Position numbers and translations under genes: made by a program
Notes under the pieces: generated by a model
The model's input: the letters and a program-made list of their open reading frames with translations, nothing else
Database searches by the model: none
What the model was told of the DNA's origin: nothing
Part shown: positions 7,196-16,702 of the stretch, in pieces
Layout: every line of letters begins with the position of its first letter
How positions within the stretch are numbered: the stretch's first letter is position 1
Source: an uncultured bacterium
GTDB taxonomy: Bacteria; Bacteroidota; Bacteroidia; Bacteroidales; Bacteroidaceae
Reading direction: 5' to 3'
Assembly (NCBI GenBank): GCA_945829115.1
Contig: CALZTP010000017.1
Span: forward strand, 1 to 35,780
DNA length: 35,780 nt

Positions 7196-8878
7196 CTATT
7201 CCAAATACTTTGTATGCGTGAAGAGACCGTATGCCTTGCACTCATGCTCGTTAGGAATCTTACGCTTCCTCCAAGGCACAAGGAGCACGATGCCAGCACA
7301 GATGAGACTGCCGTAGAACGTCCAGCCAGCCATCTCTTTAATGGCGGTGAGCGTAGCCTGCACCTGCACCTTTCCCTTCAGTGACATGGCAGCCATGTTC
7401 TGCGCTTCTGTCTCACTCTTTCCCTGCATCTTCATGCCCATAACCGTGCGGTTGTAGGCTGCAGAGGTCTCAGGGTCCATGCTATCGTAGTCTTGTGCAA
7501 AACGGTGTACGTAATGCTGCTGACGCTCCTGAAGCACATTCGAATAGAGTGCAGAGCCAATGCCTGGAGCCACAATCATACGCACGGTGAGCATGATGCA
7601 CACCCATGTTGACATATACTTGTAAGGCATTCTCTGGTTTGCGTATACAGCAGTGAGAGAGTAGATGATCATCATGCCCGTGGCACGGATTATGATTGGC
7701 CATTTCATACGCTCCAGCATACCGTCGTTCTGCACCTCGAAGTACATAAAGAGAGCATAGGCACCAAGAATGAGGAAACCAGCAGCAAAGAGCCATTTCA
7801 ACTCTATCTTCTTTGCAGAGGCGAAGTAAGCCGCTATGAGACCGAGGAAATATCCCGCCAGCACCCAGTTTCCGAGCGTTGCGTTCTGCCAGTTGTCTAT
7901 CTTCATTCCCACGCTTGTGAAGACATTCACGAACATTGCGCTGGAATTGAGAATCATGAGTCCCATGAAGAGTAAGATACCGCCCTGCACACTCTTCAGT
8001 TTCAGTGTGCTGAGGAAGAAATACGGTGAGCGGCGAGTCCATTCCATATATACGAAGGTGATGGTGGAGAGGATGCAGAGCACCGTAGCCCAGAAGATGT
8101 TTGGATGGCTGTACCAGTCGAGCACCTTTCCGTATACCATTATATATGCGAATGAGCAGCACATAAGACTGAAGATCACCACATTTCCGAACTTTGCGAA
8201 CGAGATCGGGAATTTCCTTCCTGGGTATTTATGGTAAGGCATTGTGATGGAAATAATCAGAATGGCTATGAGCATTGCCGCCATCATGAAGTAGTAGGTA
8301 TACTGCCATTCATAAGAATATGCCAGCCAAGCTGTGAGCCATGTTCCCATCTGACCGAGTAGCATAAAGAAGAAATAGACGGTAGGCATTGATGTTGTTT
8401 TCTCCACATCGAGCTTGTCCCATCCCTCTTCGTTGTCTGGTTCGCTTCCAGGAGTGAGGTTCTTGGTTGCCTCTATTCCGAAGGCGTATCGTATGAGAGT
8501 AAAGAGAGTGCACATCAGAAGCACCTGACGTACGAATCCCATGATAAGGCTGCAGAGCGCGAGAATGAAGATGCTGTCTGTTATGGCGCAGAAATAGCTC
8601 AATACGAAGAGTATGGAGAATCCCACCATCGACCACATCTTCTGTCGGCGTATGCACACCGACTCGTAGAAGAAAGGCGAGAAAGCTGCCATTCCAACGC
8701 TCGTCACGAAGCCTACGAATGATATGTGTTCTGACTGTATTCCGAGTCCGCCGATCATCTCACTGCTGTTCACCGTATACACGCCACTGATGGTCATGAT
8801 AGGAATGAAGAGCAACATGAGGAATATTATTCCGAGCGGCTTCGGAACCCAGTCGTAAAACGGGAAGTTTTTGTTCAT
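7196..8878 (-). CDS. MFS transporter, DHA2/EmrB-type
   Basis: Many TM helices, MNKNFPFYDWVPKPLGIIFLMLLFIPIMTISGVYTVNSSEMIGGLG...; encoded next to HlyD and TolC homologues on the same strand. Start set at MNKNFP. Confidence 0.85.
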   Translation of the reverse strand: MNKNFPFYDWVPKPLGIIFLMLLFIPIMTISGVYTVNSSEMIGGLGIQSEHISFVGFVTSVGMAAFSPFFYESVCIRRQKMWSMVGFSILFVLSYFCAITDSIFILALCSLIMGFVRQVLLMCTLFTLIRYAFGIEATKNLTPGSEPDNEEGWDKLDVEKTTSMPTVYFFFMLLGQMGTWLTAWLAYSYEWQYTYYFMMAAMLIAILIISITMPYHKYPGRKFPISFAKFGNVVIFSLMCCSFAYIMVYGKVLDWYSHPNIFWATVLCILSTITFVYMEWTRRSPYFFLSTLKLKSVQGGILLFMGLMILNSSAMFVNVFTSVGMKIDNWQNATLGNWVLAGYFLGLIAAYFASAKKIELKWLFAAGFLILGAYALFMYFEVQNDGMLERMKWPIIIRATGMMIIYSLTAVYANQRMPYKYMSTWVCIMLTVRMIVAPGIGSALYSNVLQERQQHYVHRFAQDYDSMDPETSAAYNRTVMGMKMQGKSETEAQNMAAMSLKGKVQVQATLTAIKEMAGWTFYGSLICAGIVLLVPWRKRKIPNEHECKAYGLFTHTKYLE

Positions 8879-8926
8879 TGTTTTTTCTTTCATGCTTTTT
8901 GTGCATAGTTTTTTGGAGTGTATGGG

Positions 8927-8976
8927 TTTTTGTGCACAAAAAGATGATGTGTAAAAATAAGTTTTTGTGCACAAAA
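8927..8976. promoter_or_regulatory. Two palindromic TTTTGTGCACAAAA boxes
   Basis: TTTTTGTGCACAAAAA (8927-8942) and TTTTGTGCACAAAA (8963-8976), centres 35 bp apart, in the intergenic gap between the HlyD and MFS genes. Confidence 0.5.
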
Positions 8977-8999
8977 TCTGAGTGCATAAACAGGCGAAA

Positions 9000-10112
9000 T
9001 TAGTCGAGCTCAGCCTTTACGATTACCATCATTCCGGCAGCGAGACGCTTGTTGTCTTCTGGTGAAAGACCCTCGAAGTCAATGCGCACTGGTACGCGCT
9101 GCTGGATCTTTACGAAGTTTCCTGCAGAGTTGTCGGTAGGAACGAGTGAATACTTAGAGCCTGTTGCTCCAGAGATTGCAGTCACCTTACCCTCGAACTC
9201 CTTGTCGCTGAGAGCATCGACCGTCATGCGCACCTTCTGACCAACATGGAGGTTCTCAACCTGTGTCTCCTTATAGTTTGCAATAACCCATTTCTGTGTC
9301 TCTGGCATGATGTATGTGATTGTCTGTCCAGCATTCACCATCTGTCCCTCTTCGAGAGCACGTCTGCCGAGTTGTCCGTCGCAAGGAGCGAGCACCACGG
9401 TGTATGAAAGGTTCAGGCGAGCCATCTCCAGAGCAGCCTGTGCGCGCTCAATGGCAGCTGCTGTGTTTGCCTTACGGTTAGAGACCTCGTTTACTCCAGA
9501 GAGAGCAGCCTTCTGCTGACGTCGTGTTGCTTCGAGCTTCTTCTTTGTTGCAGCATATTCTGTTTCGAGCTGTTCAAGCTGAATAGGTGTTGCTGCTTTT
9601 CTCGCTACGAGGTTTCTGTAGCGTGTGATATCTTTTTCAAGCTTTGCGAGTCGTATTTGAATCTCTGCAATTCCAGCATCGTAGACAGAGGCTGTTGTCT
9701 GAGTGGTGTTAAGGGTAGCATCAATAACGTTTGCGCCAGCCAAGGCATCTTTGAGTGCTGCCTCTGCCTCCATAACTCGAATGCGGTATTCCCGGTCGTC
9801 GAGAACGAGGAGTGTGTCTCCCTTCTTCACCGTCTGGTGTTCCTGGAAGTATATTTTCTTGATATATCCCGAAGCACGGAGGTTTACAGGAGAGAGGTAC
9901 TGCTCAATCTGTGCGTCGTTGCTTGTTTCTGTGCTTTTATAGTCAATGAAGATGCAAACAATCTTGATTGCTCCCCAGAGAAGGATTGCGAGACCTATTG
10001 TGCTTGCTATAATCTGTCTGCGACGCTGGCGTCTCAGTCTGGTGCGCTCGTCTTCAAGGGAAGAAGTGTTTAGGGTTTCTTCATTCTGTGGGTTGTTCTT
10101 TTTCTGTTCCAT
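9000..10112 (-). CDS. HlyD/EmrA family periplasmic adaptor subunit
   Basis: N-terminal TM; TSNDAQIEQYLSPVNLRASGYIKKIYFQEHQTVKKGDTLLVLDDREY biotinyl-lipoyl-like motif; coiled coil; LAPCDGQLGRRALEEGQMV. Confidence 0.93.
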   Translation of the reverse strand: MEQKKNNPQNEETLNTSSLEDERTRLRRQRRRQIIASTIGLAILLWGAIKIVCIFIDYKSTETSNDAQIEQYLSPVNLRASGYIKKIYFQEHQTVKKGDTLLVLDDREYRIRVMEAEAALKDALAGANVIDATLNTTQTTASVYDAGIAEIQIRLAKLEKDITRYRNLVARKAATPIQLEQLETEYAATKKKLEATRRQQKAALSGVNEVSNRKANTAAAIERAQAALEMARLNLSYTVVLAPCDGQLGRRALEEGQMVNAGQTITYIMPETQKWVIANYKETQVENLHVGQKVRMTVDALSDKEFEGKVTAISGATGSKYSLVPTDNSAGNFVKIQQRVPVRIDFEGLSPEDNKRLAAGMMVIVKAELD

Positions 10113-10257
10113 TGTAGTATTTCTGTTATAGATTGGGTTGTGTAATAAATGTTATGTGCAGGGGTGTTTTGCTGGGCAGGGCGTTGTAATGCCGCTGCGA
10201 GGGAAGTGAGGGGTGTAACGCCACTGCGGTTCTTTGTTTTACTGGGCAGAGGCGAGG

Positions 10258-11580
10258 TTATTTCACAAGAGTGTCAAGCTGCTTTGTTAGCTTCAGGAGA
10301 TTGAGGTTCGCTACCTGATAGTTGTAGTGGGCGGTGAGGTAGTTGTTCTGTGCCTGACTGACACGCATCTCGTCTTGCAGAACTTCTACCATAGATACGA
10401 TACCCTCACGGTAACGGTCGTTTGTTACCTTGCAGACATTCTCTGCGAGGGAATAGTTGTCTTTCTGCTTGCGGTAGTTTCTGAGGTTGTTCTCTAATTC
10501 TGTTGTTGCGTTGAGGTATTGCGCCTGCATGCCCTTCATAGCATCTTCGTAGGCAAGTTTGCTATTCTCAACGTCTATCTTCGCTTTGTTGATTCGTGAA
10601 CGCTTATCGAAGCCATCGAACACTGGCACACGGAGCGAGAGTCCTAAGCCGTTGCTGCCATACCAATGGTTAGACGGTCCGGAGTGGAACCAGTTCTTAA
10701 ACTTGTCGGTATATGCAGAGAACATCCAGCTGCCAGTGAGTGATAGAGTAGGCAAATATCCGCTTGCCACGATTTTCTTCTGCTTCTCGGCAAGTGAAGC
10801 CTTCTCCTGAAGAAGGAGGAGCTCATATTGGTTGGCATTGAAGCCAGTTGTGGCGGCAGTGTTCAGTTTCTCGGCATCGGCAGGGAGAACGGCAATCTCC
10901 TTTTCTGCTGGATAGTCTAAGACGTATTTCAGCATGTTGTATTGCTGTGTGAGCATAGCGCATGCGTTGTCGTACTGCACCTGAAGGTCTTCAAGGTTAA
11001 GGTTCACACGCTGCACGTCAACCTCTACAGCCATCTCGTTTTCGTAGAAAGCCACGGTGATGTCGCGGAGCTCTTCAAGGCGCTTGATATTGTCTTTTAC
11101 GAGTGAGATCTGCTCGACGGTGTTTTGGGCAAGGTAGTACATCTTGCTGATTTGCAGAATAAGATCTTCGCGTGCCTTCTCGTAAGAGAGTTCATTGAGG
11201 CGGTTTACTGTCTTTGCCACATCAATAGAGAGGTATAGCGTCTGGTTGTAGAGAGGCATCTGGAGTTGGAATCCGGCAGAGGAGTTGAACTGCAGGGTTT
11301 TGGTGACATTGTACTGATTGCCGTATGCAGAGCCATCAGTAACAGAGACAGGAGGATTGAAATTGTCGTTGAAAGACGCGACTGCGTTTATCTGTGGCAA
11401 GAGTTTCGCACGATTCTCACTGATATTGTGTCTTGCCTTCAAGACCTCGTTACGATTTGTCTGTAACTTCAAGTTGTTTTCTATTCCGAGGCGCAGACAG
11501 TCTTCTAAGGTCAGCGTCTCTTGTGCCCTTACGTGTATCATACCTCCTATAAGGGCGCAAAATAATAGTAGTTTTCTCAT
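10258..11580 (-). CDS. TolC family outer-membrane efflux protein
   Basis: Signal peptide plus LTLEDCLRLGIENNLKLQTNRNEVLKARHNISENRAKLLPQINA...; typical OEP repeats. Confidence 0.95.
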   Translation of the reverse strand: MRKLLLFCALIGGMIHVRAQETLTLEDCLRLGIENNLKLQTNRNEVLKARHNISENRAKLLPQINAVASFNDNFNPPVSVTDGSAYGNQYNVTKTLQFNSSAGFQLQMPLYNQTLYLSIDVAKTVNRLNELSYEKAREDLILQISKMYYLAQNTVEQISLVKDNIKRLEELRDITVAFYENEMAVEVDVQRVNLNLEDLQVQYDNACAMLTQQYNMLKYVLDYPAEKEIAVLPADAEKLNTAATTGFNANQYELLLLQEKASLAEKQKKIVASGYLPTLSLTGSWMFSAYTDKFKNWFHSGPSNHWYGSNGLGLSLRVPVFDGFDKRSRINKAKIDVENSKLAYEDAMKGMQAQYLNATTELENNLRNYRKQKDNYSLAENVCKVTNDRYREGIVSMVEVLQDEMRVSQAQNNYLTAHYNYQVANLNLLKLTKQLDTLVK

Positions 11581-11814
11581 TTTGGTTATATAATTATCTG
11601 AAATGATTTTTTCTCAATGGTAAAAAAAATAGAGTTGCTGGAACTCAGAGAAACTATCCCAAAAGGCATATCGCTCTGCTTTCCGGCTGCAAAATTACTG
11701 TAAATAATAACACGCGAAGTATTCACAAAAAGTCAAAAACTGTTCATATTTTCTTTTTATTGTTCATACAACCCCTCTTCTTTAAATATATCAAGTATGA
11801 GACATAAAAGAATG

Positions 11815-12795
11815 CTATCTCTTCTTATCGCGGAAAGAGAAGATATTGGCAAGGATAGTACCCGAGATGCTATGGTAGGCACAGCTTACCGCACAAGGAA
11901 CCACACAAAGGATTGCCTCTGGAGTGGCAGAAAGGATTTCTTCGTTGGCAAAGAACGAAGTGGCAAGAACGGTTGCCATGCCTGCATTCTGCATGCCCAC
12001 TTCTATTGATAGCGTTCGCCTCTTAGCAATTGAGAATCGGAACCAACGAGCCACATTATAGCCAAGGAGATAGCCAGAGGTGTTGTGGCAGAAGACCACC
12101 GCCATTACTAAGAAGAAGAGTCCGGCACCATGGATTATCAGCTGAGGCTTCACCTGTGCCACGACACCGCCTACGATCATTGCTAACGATAGCACGCTAA
12201 GTCCTGGCATTAGCTCCTGCACACTTTTGTAGCTCTCTTTCTTTCCGAGATAATAGTTGCAAAAAAAACCAACAGTAACAGGTAGGAGCGTAAGGAGGAG
12301 AATGCCGCGGAACATACCGATGGCATCAACTTCTATCCTCGTGTCTGCCAGCATCCACACCAGCCACGGTGTCATGACAGGAGCAAGGATTGTGGAGGCT
12401 GTTGTCATGCCTACAGAATAAGCCACATCTCCCTTACAGAGATAAGACATTATATTGCTTGACACGCCTCCTGGGCAGCATCCAACAAGAATGATACCTA
12501 TGGAGAGATAGGCATTTAGTCCGAACAACTGAGTGAGCAGAAAGGCAATCATTGGCATAAGAGTATATTGTGCACATGCGCCAATGAGTATGTCTAACGG
12601 GCGACTGAAAAGTATTCTGATGTCGTCGAGACTGAGTGTCAGTCCCATTGTGAGCATTATTATACCTAATATAATACTTGCAGCATCTCCTTTCACCCAT
12701 TCAAACAATACGGGGAAGAAAAATGCCATAACAGCTGCGAGAATAACGAACAGCGAAGATTTTGATGATAACAACTTGCTTATTTGTGCCAGCAT
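11815..12795 (-). CDS. Bile acid:sodium symporter (BASS) family transporter
   Basis: IMLTMGLTLSLDDIRILFSRPLDILIGACAQYTLMPMIAFLL...LVGCCPGGVSSNIMSYLCKGDVAYSVGMTTASTILAPVMTP...IEVGMQNAGMATVLA. Confidence 0.93.
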   Translation of the reverse strand: MLAQISKLLSSKSSLFVILAAVMAFFFPVLFEWVKGDAASIILGIIMLTMGLTLSLDDIRILFSRPLDILIGACAQYTLMPMIAFLLTQLFGLNAYLSIGIILVGCCPGGVSSNIMSYLCKGDVAYSVGMTTASTILAPVMTPWLVWMLADTRIEVDAIGMFRGILLLTLLPVTVGFFCNYYLGKKESYKSVQELMPGLSVLSLAMIVGGVVAQVKPQLIIHGAGLFFLVMAVVFCHNTSGYLLGYNVARWFRFSIAKRRTLSIEVGMQNAGMATVLATSFFANEEILSATPEAILCVVPCAVSCAYHSISGTILANIFSFRDKKR

Positions 12796-13130
12796 GAGAA
12801 TATTTGTTTATAGAACGATAATAGGTGCAATAACAGACACTGAGACTGAAGCGATAGAGTCACGAAAAAGGATTGTGAGATATGCAAACAGCCCATGGAA
12901 ACGCACACAGTCTCAGCTCTTTCTGAATTTGCTCTGCAAAGGTAATAATAATTCCCGAAATTAGCAAATTTTTCTTTCTGCGCCTCTTCGCTTATCGTAA
13001 TTTCATAAATGCAACCACTCTGACGAAGGTTCTTTTTTGATGGCGAAAAGTGTTTTATTTACCCTCAAAGATATAAATGCCGTTAAAAATGACTATTTTT
13101 AAGTTAACGCATGTTATTTAACACAAGATT

Positions 13131-13164
13131 TTTGCACGAGTGTGAAGGAAAAGTCTTAACTTCG
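13131..13164 (+). promoter_or_regulatory. Candidate promoter TTTG-N22-TAACTTCG upstream of susC
   Basis: TTTG 13131-13134 and TAACTTCG 13157-13164; the same -7 octamer as upstream of the receptor at 3123. Confidence 0.4.
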
Positions 13165-13228
13165 CAAGCAGAAACCAATTATCTTAAATCAAGAAAACCT
13201 AAAAAACAAACCTAAAAGACAATGATAA

Positions 13229-13263
13229 AAGAGAAAATCTGTTACTACAGATACTTTTCTCTT
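13229..13263 (+). promoter_or_regulatory. Hairpin 1 in susC 5' leader
   Basis: AAGAGAAAA-TCTGT-tact-ACAGA-tac-TTTTCTCTT. Confidence 0.55.
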
Positions 13264-13287
13264 GAGAAACAAACATCTTTACCCATA

Positions 13288-13337
13288 TAAAAGAAGAAAC
13301 GTAAAAAAACGTTACCCACGCACATATTCTTCTTTTA
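13288..13337 (+). promoter_or_regulatory. Hairpin 2 in susC 5' leader
   Basis: TAAAAGAAGAA ... TTCTTCTTTTA (11 bp) enclosing AACGT...ACGTT. Confidence 0.45.
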
Positions 13338-13493
13338 ATAATAAAAGTGTTTCATGCCTTTTACGACAAGCACATATTGTTAAAGCAACAGCAGAAACTT
13401 TTCGTAATAATTCGAATTAAGAAAAACATATTACATGCCAAAATAAAGAAAATGTTTGAACTAACTTTAAAAATAACTAAAAATCTATCGACT

Positions 13494-16400
13494 ATGCAAA
13501 GTACAAAGACACTTATCAACAAGAGTTTGCAGGCTTTGTTTATTGCCGGTACAGCGATGGCAATAGCACCTATGGAGGCTATGGCAGAGAATCTCTCGAC
13601 GGTCGCAGTACAGACATCAGCACAAGCAAAGGTGATCAAAGGACAGGTAGTGGACCAGGAGGGCGAACCACTCCTTGGTGTGACCATCATGTCTACATCT
13701 TCTAATCAGGGAGCAGTGACCGACATAGACGGAAACTTCTCCATCGACGTATCGAAAGGCAATACTGCCACATTCTCTTATGCAGGTTACAAGAGCCAGA
13801 AGCTAAAGCTCACAAACGGTATGCGCGTGCAGATGGAGCCAGACCTCGTTGGTCTTGAAGACGTAGTGGTTATTGGCTACGGCACAGTGAAGAAAAAGGA
13901 CCTCACTGGAGCTGTGACATCTATAAAGACAGAAGACATCACCGTGGCACCTACCACAAACGCCATGGAGGCTCTTCAAGGAAAGGTGGCTGGTCTGGAC
14001 ATTACCAAGTCATCAGGAAAGGTGGGCTCTGGAGTGACCATCCAACTTCGTGGCACACGCTCTATCTATGGCGACAACTCTCCACTCTTTATCATTGACG
14101 GTGTTCAAGGTGGCTCTTACGAAGATGTGAACCCTTCAGACATTGAGTCTATTGACGTCTTAAAGGATGCCTCCTCAACAGCTATCTACGGTTCTGCCGG
14201 AGCAAACGGTGTTATCATCATCACCACAAAGCGAGGAAAGGAAGGAAAGGCAAGAGTGAACTTCGATGCATACTACGGATTCAGCGGAAGCCCTAACTAC
14301 CAGCATGGAATGATTGGCGACGAATGGCTTGCTTACCAGCGTGATGCATATACCTACACTCATGGAACAGCTCCTGCCGACGATGCTTCTTTGTTTGGAA
14401 ATCCCGATTATTACAATGCCTATAAGGCAGGAAAGTGGGTTGACTGGGTAGACCTCATCAATGGCACTGCCACTCAGCAGAAGTACAGTCTCTCTGTCAG
14501 TGGAGGCACTCAGAAGACAAAGGTCTTCGCATCTGCCGCCTATACAAAGCAGGAGGGTATTATTGAGACCGATAATAGAAAGGTATACCAGATGCGTCTG
14601 AATATCGATCAGGAGCTCAGCAAATGGCTCACGGCGAGCTTCACATCAAACCTCAACTATTCAAACAACAACTCTGGCGACCGCCACACCTTCATAAACG
14701 CAATGAAGGCTCTCCCTCTCGGCGATCCATATACAGAGACTGGAGCAATCAACTATCAGTATCTCCCTGGTCTCACCACTCCTCTCGGTGACTTCATTGA
14801 GAACCAGTATGCAGAGAACGTGCGCAACACATATATCAACCTTGCAGGCTCTCTCTCCTGGACTCCTTTCAAGGGACTTACAGCAAAGACGAGTATAAAC
14901 GCTATTCTCAACCACTCAAGAAATGGAAAGTTCCGCGGTGAGGAGGCAAATGCCACCCACCCTTCCTACGGCTCCGTTCCTTTTGCCGAGTCTTCTAACT
15001 ACAACAACTGGGCATACAACTGGGAGAACGTGATCTCATACAACAAGACCATCGACGACCACTCTTTCGGTGGACAGCTCATCTCCTCATACATCGTAAA
15101 CGAGAAGGAATACGCACGCGGATATTCAAATGGTGTGGCACTCGATGCTTACCAATGGCATCAGCTCAAGGGTGGTGATGCAAAGGCATATTCTGAATAT
15201 CAGAAATGGCAGAAGCTTTCTTATGCTGTTCGCTTCAACTATTCTTACAAAGGAAAGTATCTCGTGAACTTCTCTAACCGTTGGGACGGAGTGTCATGGT
15301 TCGTAGACGACAACAAATGGGATATGTTCCCTGCTGTGGCTCTCGGATGGCGCATCAGCGACGAGGCTTTCATGCAGTCTGTAGCAGCTGAATGGCTCGA
15401 CAACTTGAAGCTACGTGTTGGATATGGTGTTACGGGAAATGCGGGTATGCTCTCTCGCGACACTGAGAACGGAATCTCTGGCGGCAATGCCTATGCAACA
15501 CAGTCTATACCTTATTATTTCACAGGAACAGGTATGCGTGACGGTCTCCGCTCTGATGTTATTCAGTATAACTCCTACGGTTCTAACACTCTCGGCTGGG
15601 AGAAGTCATACAACTGGAATATTGGTCTTGACTTCGCACTCTTCCACAGTAGGCTCTCTGGTTCTGTGGAGTATTTCCACACAAAGACAGACGGACTCCT
15701 CTTCAAGCAGCAAATGCCTATCACATCGGGAATCACTATGTGGGGCTCTCCAATCTCTACTTGGCAGAACCTTGCAGAAACGAAGAACTATGGTGTTGAA
15801 GCTTCTATCACTTCACAGAACATTGTGAAGAAAGACTTTAACTGGAGCACAACACTCACTGCTACTTGGAGCCGTGAGAGCATTGTTTCTCTCCCTGTCT
15901 CTACCGATTACTTCCTCGATAACGTAAACGGAAAGAACCTCTTCATTGGAAAGCAGATTAGTTCTCTCTATGGCTACAAATACCTTGGAATATGGTCTAC
16001 TGCAGAGGCTGAGGAGGCTGCAAAATACGGTTCTGAGCCTGGTCTCATAAAGATTGAGACAGTTGAGAAAGACGGTGACGGAGGTGTACATGCATACGGA
16101 ACAAACGACCGCCAAGTGCTTGGACATACTAATCCGAACTGGGTGCTCGGTCTCACCAACAACCTCTCTTACAAGAACTTCGACCTCAGCGTTCACATGA
16201 TGGCACGTCTCGGACAGACAATCCAGAGCGATATGCTCGGGCGTTACACAGCTTCTGACGACATCATCATGAACCAGTTAGCAGGTGCCGACTATTGGAC
16301 AGAGAACAACCAGGGTGCTTACTATCCTCGCGCAGGCTCAGCAAAGAAGCAGTCTGCATACTATTCTGCACTCACATACGTTGACGGTTCATTCTTCAAA

Positions 16401-16604
16401 ATCAAGAACGTAACACTCGGATACACCATTCCACAGACACTGGTGAAGAAGCTCTGCATGGAGCGCCTGCGCTTCTATTTCACAGCCTATAACCCTCTCA
16501 TCGTTGCTAACAGTCTTCTGAAGAACACCGACCCAGAGACAGGCGGTTCAGACTCTTTCCCAACATATCGTGAGTTTGTGTTCGGCGTAAACGTAACATT
16601 CTAA
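13494..16604 (+). CDS. SusC/RagA family TonB-linked outer-membrane protein
   Basis: CarboxypepD_reg-like domain (KGQVVDQEGEPLLGVTIMSTSSNQGAVTDIDGNFSIDV), DVVVIGYGTVKKKDLTGAVTSIKTEDI, plug DPSDIESIDVLKDASSTAIYGSAGANGVIIITTKRG. Start trimmed to MQSTKTLINK. Confidence 0.97.
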   Translation: MQSTKTLINKSLQALFIAGTAMAIAPMEAMAENLSTVAVQTSAQAKVIKGQVVDQEGEPLLGVTIMSTSSNQGAVTDIDGNFSIDVSKGNTATFSYAGYKSQKLKLTNGMRVQMEPDLVGLEDVVVIGYGTVKKKDLTGAVTSIKTEDITVAPTTNAMEALQGKVAGLDITKSSGKVGSGVTIQLRGTRSIYGDNSPLFIIDGVQGGSYEDVNPSDIESIDVLKDASSTAIYGSAGANGVIIITTKRGKEGKARVNFDAYYGFSGSPNYQHGMIGDEWLAYQRDAYTYTHGTAPADDASLFGNPDYYNAYKAGKWVDWVDLINGTATQQKYSLSVSGGTQKTKVFASAAYTKQEGIIETDNRKVYQMRLNIDQELSKWLTASFTSNLNYSNNNSGDRHTFINAMKALPLGDPYTETGAINYQYLPGLTTPLGDFIENQYAENVRNTYINLAGSLSWTPFKGLTAKTSINAILNHSRNGKFRGEEANATHPSYGSVPFAESSNYNNWAYNWENVISYNKTIDDHSFGGQLISSYIVNEKEYARGYSNGVALDAYQWHQLKGGDAKAYSEYQKWQKLSYAVRFNYSYKGKYLVNFSNRWDGVSWFVDDNKWDMFPAVALGWRISDEAFMQSVAAEWLDNLKLRVGYGVTGNAGMLSRDTENGISGGNAYATQSIPYYFTGTGMRDGLRSDVIQYNSYGSNTLGWEKSYNWNIGLDFALFHSRLSGSVEYFHTKTDGLLFKQQMPITSGITMWGSPISTWQNLAETKNYGVEASITSQNIVKKDFNWSTTLTATWSRESIVSLPVSTDYFLDNVNGKNLFIGKQISSLYGYKYLGIWSTAEAEEAAKYGSEPGLIKIETVEKDGDGGVHAYGTNDRQVLGHTNPNWVLGLTNNLSYKNFDLSVHMMARLGQTIQSDMLGRYTASDDIIMNQLAGADYWTENNQGAYYPRAGSAKKQSAYYSALTYVDGSFFKIKNVTLGYTIPQTLVKKLCMERLRFYFTAYNPLIVANSLLKNTDPETGGSDSFPTYREFVFGVNVTF

Positions 16605-16702
16605 AAAAGCATATTCCTTTCTCTCCTAACAGTCTTTCCAAAGAAGGGTGAGAGGGATTGCGAATAGATACAATAATATATTTCTATAAACACAGGAAAA
16701 AT

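Noticed and set aside
13347-13493. N-terminal extension of the SusC ORF (MFHAFYDKH...)
   Set aside because: Not signal-peptide like and overlaps the structured leader; MQSTKTLINKSLQALFIAGTAMA is the plausible start.
16605-16700. CTCTCC...GAGAGG pairing in the susC-susD gap as an attenuator
   Set aside because: Short and mismatched; not convincing without covariation.
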